58,017 nt of DNA from Burkholderiaceae bacterium (GTDB lineage: Bacteria > Pseudomonadota > Gammaproteobacteria > Burkholderiales > Burkholderiaceae_E). A program made the position numbers and the translations under genes. The stretch is from positions 1 through 58,017 of the forward strand of contig OMIE01000115.1 of the NCBI GenBank assembly GCA_900299025.1, in the 5' to 3' direction. Positions 54,101 through 58,017 of the stretch are shown here, one piece after another; positions within the stretch are counted from its first letter, which is position 1, and the number at the start of each line of letters is the position of its first letter. The notes under the pieces are model-generated. The model ran no database searches. It had not been told where the DNA came from and was given only the letters and a program-made list of their open reading frames with translations.

Positions 54101-54614
54101 CGGGATCAAAAAGCGCTGCCCAGGATTTTGCGAGCTCAAGGGCTTGCTGCTTACGCCCAGAGACTAAGGCTTGTCCTATTTCGCCTTCCGGGCCGCCCGA
54201 TAAGGCAATAAGACCTTCGCTGTAGCGACGGCCTTGGGCGTCTTCTTCAGCGAGCCAGGATTTTTTGATTTCGCCGCGGCCGCGATGCTCATTTTCGAGC
54301 CATGCGCGCGACAACAACCGACATAACGATAAGTAGCCCTGTTGATTTTCCACCAAGACCAGCAGTCGAAAAGGCCTATCCCGATCAAGCTCGTTACTAA
54401 GCCACAAATCAGCACCACAAATCGGCTGAATGCCTTTGGCTCTCGCAGCTTTGTAAAACTTGACCCAGCCAAACAGGTTGCCAAGATCGGTCACTGCGAC
54501 TGCCGGTTGCTGATCGGCGAGCGCTGCCTCCACCAAGGCGTCGATACGAACGATCGAATCGCTGATTGAGTATTCGGTGTGAACCCGAAGATGAACGAAA
54601 CCGGGTGCATCCAT
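51126..54614 (-). CDS. dnaE: DNA polymerase III alpha subunit
   Basis: A 1162-residue DnaE1, the normal proteobacterial length. The PHP domain starts with [14 protein letters not shown]. The palm has [19 protein letters not shown] and the catalytic aspartates in [13 protein letters not shown] around residue 410. [36 protein letters not shown] and an OB-fold with [20 protein letters not shown] follow. It is the replicative polymerase. The ATG at 54614 gives the family N-terminus. It begins a minus-strand unit continuing into msbA and the LPS genes. Confidence 0.97.
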   Translation of the reverse strand: [1162 protein letters not shown]

Positions 54615-54641
54615 CAGCGCATTTTACCCCGGCTTCATGGC

Positions 54642-55964
54642 TTAGTTCAGGTCAGACAAAACCTCGTCAAGCACCTCAAAAATTCGCTTCAGATGCGTCT
54701 CCTCGGCGATGAGAGGAGGGCAAACCGCAACCGAATCCCCGATCGGGCGGACGAATACGCCTTTTTCCCAGCAACGGCTATACACCTCGGTCGCTCGAGC
54801 ACCAGGCGCGCCCTCGCGTGGAGCGAGTTCGATGGCACCAATGAATTGCAGATTGCGCACATCAATCACATGAGGCTTGTCCTTAAGGCCATGAAGACCC
54901 GCCTCGAGCGTCGGTGCAAGCTTGGCGGCATTGGCAATCAGTCCATCATGCTGATACAAGTCAATCGCAGCACATGCAGCAGCGCTCGCCAGGGGATGCC
55001 CCGAATACGTGTAGCCATGGAATAACTCGATACCGGGCGCGGACTTTTCGCGAAACGCATCGTAAATCGTGCTTGAGACCAACACGCCACCGAGCGGCAC
55101 AGCCGCTGACGTGACACCTTTTGCAAAAGTAATCAAATCGGGCGTGACCCCGAAGTATTGGCTGGCGAATGGCGTGCCCATGCGCCCAAAACCTGTAATC
55201 ACCTCGTCAAAAATCGATAAGATCCCGTGTTTACGAGTTAGCTCACGCAGACGCTGCAAATAACCCTGAGGCGGCACTAAGACGCCTCCCGCCCCGCTCA
55301 CCGGCTCTACGATGACGGCGGCAATATTCTCAGCGCCATGCCTGTAGACGATTCGCTCCTCGAGTTCGTCAGCCAGCGAAGCACCATGCGCGGGCATGCC
55401 CCGGCTAAACGCATTTTCCTTCAACACGGTGTGGCGCAAGTGATCAACCTGGGGCAAGAGGCCTGCAGCAAAGGCCTTTCGATTATTACCAATGCCAGAA
55501 ACCGAAAGCCCCCCAAAGTTCACACCATGGTAGCCCCGTTCACGGCCCACGAACCGAGTGCGGGTTGCCTGGCCATTAACCCGGTGGTAGGCAAGCGCGA
55601 TCTTCAGGGCTGTATCGACAGCCTCTGAACCCGAATTGGTAAAGAACACCTGGGTCATGCCCTCAGGCGCGATATCAGCAATACGCTCAGCGGCCATAAA
55701 GGCCTTCGGGTGCCCCATCGAAAACGAGGAACAGAAATCAAGCTCACCGATCTGCGCTCGCATGGCCTCTACAATGCGCGGATGACAATGACCCGCATTG
55801 GTGCACCACAAGGTTGCCAGCCCGTCGATTACCTTGCGTCCATCTTCGGTAATGAAGTACATGCCTTCGGCGCGAACAACCTGCTTGGGTGCTTGGGCAT
55901 ATTGACGGGTGTTGGTAAAGGGCATCCAGTAAGCCGGTTTTTTTAAATCTGTGGGTGCATTCAT
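54642..55964 (-). CDS. class III omega-amino acid:pyruvate aminotransferase (second copy)
   Basis: A 440-residue PLP enzyme with YWMPFTNTRQY at the N-terminus, TNSGSEAVDTALK, ERGYHGVNFGGLSVSG, D253 in IFDEVITGFGR, lysine K282 in TFAKGVTSAAVPLGG and ELFHGYTYSGHP. These are the marks of beta-alanine/omega-amino acid:pyruvate transaminases. It is clearly related to the enzyme at 304-1668 but diverged, so it is not a recent duplication. It stands 27 bp upstream of dnaE on the same strand and is divergent from an EamA transporter. The donor amine is unknown. Confidence 0.9.
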   Translation of the reverse strand: MNAPTDLKKPAYWMPFTNTRQYAQAPKQVVRAEGMYFITEDGRKVIDGLATLWCTNAGHCHPRIVEAMRAQIGELDFCSSFSMGHPKAFMAAERIADIAPEGMTQVFFTNSGSEAVDTALKIALAYHRVNGQATRTRFVGRERGYHGVNFGGLSVSGIGNNRKAFAAGLLPQVDHLRHTVLKENAFSRGMPAHGASLADELEERIVYRHGAENIAAVIVEPVSGAGGVLVPPQGYLQRLRELTRKHGILSIFDEVITGFGRMGTPFASQYFGVTPDLITFAKGVTSAAVPLGGVLVSSTIYDAFREKSAPGIELFHGYTYSGHPLASAAACAAIDLYQHDGLIANAAKLAPTLEAGLHGLKDKPHVIDVRNLQFIGAIELAPREGAPGARATEVYSRCWEKGVFVRPIGDSVAVCPPLIAEETHLKRIFEVLDEVLSDLN

Positions 55965-55990
55965 GACGGTCGGTCTCCAAAGTTATTGCC

Positions 55991-56017
55991 TTGGTATTGT
56001 CCAAACTTGCGCGCAAG
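55991..56017. promoter_or_regulatory. palindromes in the aminotransferase/EamA divergent gap
   Basis: The 66-bp gap holds TTGG-TATTGT-CCAA (55991-56004) and directly after it the perfect 12-bp palindrome CTTGCGCGCAAG (56006-56017). The pair covers the middle of the gap and could be an operator for both genes. No regulator gene adjoins. Confidence 0.35.
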
Positions 56018-56030
56018 GCTGCGAACGGTA

Positions 56031-56921
56031 ATGAGTGAAAACGGAACAAGCGTGACGGGCGGCTTTCGCCCAAGCCACCGCCAGGCGATCGCCCTGCTGA
56101 TTGTCTGCACACTGATGTGGTCGATCGCCGGACTGGTGAGTCGGCAACTCGAGCAGGCAAAGAGCTTAGAAGTCACCTTCTGGCGAAGTCTATTCTGTTT
56201 GATCGCCATGAGTGTGGGGATTGCTTGGCATTGGCGGGCAAAAGCGCTGCAAATGCTCTGGGCCATGGGGCGCTGGGGTCTGTTCTCAGGCGCCATGTGG
56301 GCGGTGATGTTTACCTGCTTCATGATCGCCCTCACAAGGACGAGCGTCGCCAATACCGTCGTCGTGATGAGCCTTGCGCCGCTGCTTGCTGCCTTGATGG
56401 CGAGGATCTTCCTGAAGACAGCCATTGAGAAGTCAACCTGGTTTGCCATCGCTGTAGCGGGCATTGGGGTATGGTGGATGGTGCGCGATGGCATTTCGGC
56501 TGAAGGTCTCGAGGGAATGCTGATAGCCGCGGGCGTGCCCCTTGCTTCGGCAGCCAACCTAGTGGTCTTACGCGCCCAGCGAGCTCAGGTTGATTTGATT
56601 CCAGCGGTTTTAGTGGGCGCTTTGATGTCTTGCGCTGTAACCCTTCCCTGGGCGATGCCCTTTGAAGCAAGTCACAACGACCTCGCCTGGTTAGCACTTT
56701 TAGGCATTGTTCAACTGGCTATTCCTTGCGCGCTGCTCGTCTGGGTTGCACGCTTTTTGCCACCGCATGAAATTGCCCTGATCTGTCTCCTAGAAGTGGT
56801 GCTTGGGCCGATTTGGGCCTGGCTGGGCGCCGATGAAAAAATGCCGGCGGCAACTGTGCAAGGCGGCTTGCTTGTTATTGGTGGTCTTGCCGTAAACGCC
56901 TGGCGTGATCGGTGGAAGTAA
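56031..56921 (+). CDS. EamA/DMT family transporter
   Basis: A 296-residue protein with about ten membrane segments in two EamA halves (LLIVCTLMWSIAGLVSRQLE, VTFWRSLFCLIAMSVG, ARTSVANTVVVMSLAPLLAALMAR-like TRTSVANTVVVMSLAPLLAALM, and GIVQLAIPCALLVWVARFLPPHEIALICLLEVVLGPIWA-type second half). Drug/metabolite transporters of this kind usually export amino acids or metabolites. ATG 56031 is used; the upstream TTG frame runs into the divergent promoter. It ends 3 bp before the HAD phosphatase gene, so the two are probably co-transcribed. Confidence 0.88.
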   Translation: MSENGTSVTGGFRPSHRQAIALLIVCTLMWSIAGLVSRQLEQAKSLEVTFWRSLFCLIAMSVGIAWHWRAKALQMLWAMGRWGLFSGAMWAVMFTCFMIALTRTSVANTVVVMSLAPLLAALMARIFLKTAIEKSTWFAIAVAGIGVWWMVRDGISAEGLEGMLIAAGVPLASAANLVVLRAQRAQVDLIPAVLVGALMSCAVTLPWAMPFEASHNDLAWLALLGIVQLAIPCALLVWVARFLPPHEIALICLLEVVLGPIWAWLGADEKMPAATVQGGLLVIGGLAVNAWRDRWK

Positions 56922-56924
56922 TTC

Positions 56925-57758
56925 ATGGGCTGCGATACCACCGATGCAAGCGAAGAAGCTATCCCAAACAGTCTTTACGGCGTGCTCACCGACGTGGATG
57001 GCACCCTCACCCTGCAGGGGCAATTAAGAGCATCAACCTATGAAGCGCTTTGGTCGCTTCATCATATCGGTCTAACAATCATACCAGTTACAGGGCGCTC
57101 GGCAGCCTGGGGTCATATGATGTTGCACCAGTGGCCCATCGATGCCGTCATTGCAGAAAGCGGTGGTCTGGCCATGTGGCGCGTAAACCCATCTGGAGAT
57201 CTCGTCACCGCAGATCAACTCGATCGGCAAGGGTTTCAGCTCGAAATCCAATACTTCGGCGACATTTCAGCACGCAAGGACTTGGTGAGCCTTGCTGAAC
57301 AATGGATGCCCCACTACCCCCCGCTTTGCTGGGCCAGTGATCAAAGTCAGCGACTCGTTGATATCGCTATTGACTGGAATGAACAGGTTAAGGCTCCTCG
57401 TGATGTCGTAACCCGCTTCATCGAACGATGTCACAAGGAAGGCTATCGTGCGCGAGCCAGCAATGTCCATATCAACGCTTGGGCTGGACAATTCGACAAG
57501 GCGAGCAGCAGTCTCAATTTACTCAAAAAACTATTTGACCATGATCATCAGCGTGCACAATCGAGCTGGTTTTTCCTTGGTGACGCACCTAATGATGAGA
57601 GTATGTTTGCCAATTTCCCCCACCATGTGGCGGTTCAAGGCCCCGAGCATTTTCAAGGCCATGTGGAGCACATGCCTAAGCGCTACGCGAGCGCCAAGGC
57701 ATCAGCAGGCTTTGAGGCCTGGGCTCAAGCAATCCAGCGTGCGATTCGCTCACCGTAG
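56925..57758 (+). CDS. HAD-superfamily phosphatase, type IIB (sugar-phosphatase/MPGP-like)
   Basis: A 277-residue HAD hydrolase. Motif I is D23-V-D25-GT (nucleophile D23), motif II lies in PVTGRSAAW, and the C-terminal motif is FFLGDAPNDESMF. A C2-type cap fills the middle. Close families are mannosyl-3-phosphoglycerate, trehalose-6-phosphate and sucrose-phosphate phosphatases; the true substrate cannot be named. The first 15 residues (MGCDTTDASEEAIPN) look like a variable extension. The 3' end overlaps the convergent flavodoxin-family gene by 34 bp. Confidence 0.85.
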   Translation: MGCDTTDASEEAIPNSLYGVLTDVDGTLTLQGQLRASTYEALWSLHHIGLTIIPVTGRSAAWGHMMLHQWPIDAVIAESGGLAMWRVNPSGDLVTADQLDRQGFQLEIQYFGDISARKDLVSLAEQWMPHYPPLCWASDQSQRLVDIAIDWNEQVKAPRDVVTRFIERCHKEGYRARASNVHINAWAGQFDKASSSLNLLKKLFDHDHQRAQSSWFFLGDAPNDESMFANFPHHVAVQGPEHFQGHVEHMPKRYASAKASAGFEAWAQAIQRAIRSP

Positions 57759-58017
57759 GCCATCGCGGTGTCAAGATCGCCTTTGGGCGGGCTTTGATCA
57801 GCAGGCACATTATCGGCTTGCGCCATCACACCAATCGAAGAGCCAATGCGATTCATTTGATCGGGCGCACCAGGGGTCGCCGCAGGCATCATCCCAGTAC
57901 CAATCCAAACCATGGAATGTTGCATCGCCAGGGTCACAAAGGACATGAGGGTTGCATATTTATCACCGCTCATTGAAAGCGAGCAGGTGAAACCACCCGC
58001 GTACTTATCCTTCCAGG
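57725..58017 (-). CDS. flavodoxin-family/WrbA-like NAD(P)H:FMN oxidoreductase, C-terminal part (runs off the window)
   Basis: Ninety-seven codons of the 3' part are visible; the 5' end lies past the right edge. The segment reads WKDKYAGGFTCSLSMSGDK, then LMSFVTLAMQHSMVWIGTG, and ends AMAYGERIARWIA. This matches the C-terminal third of the flavodoxin-like NADPH-dependent FMN reductase/WrbA group: a GGxxST-like turn, a helix with HxMVxVG, and a terminal helix with GxRxA. Such enzymes reduce quinones or flavin. The FMN phosphate loop is outside the window. An internal ATG at 57973 is not the true start, because the conserved sequence continues upstream of it. It overlaps the HAD gene by 34 bp. 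Confidence 0.78.
   Translation of the reverse strand, partial: WKDKYAGGFTCSLSMSGDKYATLMSFVTLAMQHSMVWIGTGMMPAATPGAPDQMNRIGSSIGVMAQADNVPADQSPPKGDLDTAMAYGERIARWIA

Noticed and set aside
1-58017. CRISPR arrays, prophage, insertion sequences, tRNA genes
   Set aside because: No spaced identical repeats, integrase/transposase frames, terminal inverted repeats or cloverleaf sequences were noticed in the gaps, which are all under 200 bp.

Overview
The window looks like a chromosomal segment of a betaproteobacterium of the order Burkholderiales, probably Alcaligenaceae-like. Three things point there: the housekeeping block yebC-purD-hemF-nadD-rsfS-rlmH-maf-rng, the neighbouring dnaE-msbA-LPS operon, and a Bug-type (tripartite tricarboxylate transporter) receptor inside a catabolic cluster. 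This is judged from gene content and protein motifs only; no database search was possible. Genes are packed tightly. No stretch above 300 bp lacks a gene; the largest gaps are 15632-15826, 5869-6057, 22826-22983 and 26521-26652. I saw no tRNA or rRNA gene, insertion sequence, prophage or CRISPR array.

Region 1 (1-22.2 kb) is a catabolic island of several short operons. From the left: a beta-alanine/omega-amino-acid transaminase with a methylmalonate-semialdehyde dehydrogenase; coxG - cysteine-less thiolase-like enzyme - DUF35 protein, divergent from an xdhC; an SDR; a plus-strand run of class II aldolase, MmgE/PrpD, Bug receptor and D-2-hydroxyacid dehydrogenase-like protein; a minus-strand operon of CoA-transferase, enoyl-CoA hydratase-like, FAD-linked dehydrogenase and ketopantoate-reductase-like proteins; and a flavin reductase. 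It ends with a peptide-type ABC importer operon closing in a hydantoin/Asp-Glu racemase. That operon has a strong sigma-54 (-24/-12) promoter match with helically phased TGCAC half-sites upstream, so nitrogen control is likely.

Region 2 (22.2-29.3 kb) holds sodB with a clear intrinsic terminator, a membrane-fused spermidine-synthase-like protein, a MATE exporter, a small tautomerase, and a striking 874-residue fusion of a VOC/glyoxalase-like domain with a complete thiamine-diphosphate enzyme.

Region 3 (29.3-39.7 kb) has a complete urease operon (ureD-A-B-C-E-F-G), divergent from a Crp-family regulator that is followed after one base by a CHASE2-type class III adenylate cyclase. Next comes an isolated secretin/ATPase pair of the Tad (Flp pilus) type.

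Region 4 (39.8-58 kb) is mostly housekeeping: the yebC-rng block; a minus-strand dnaE-msbA-ligase-glycosyltransferase-AhpD-like operon; a second omega-transaminase; an EamA transporter; a HAD phosphatase; and the end of a flavodoxin-family protein.

Main leads: the VOC-ThDP fusion, the Cys-less thiolase/DUF35/CoxG operon, the sigma-54 promoter with phased enhancer repeats, the cyclase-Crp-urease arrangement, the two-gene Tad remnant, and the habit of convergent genes overlapping at their 3' ends.
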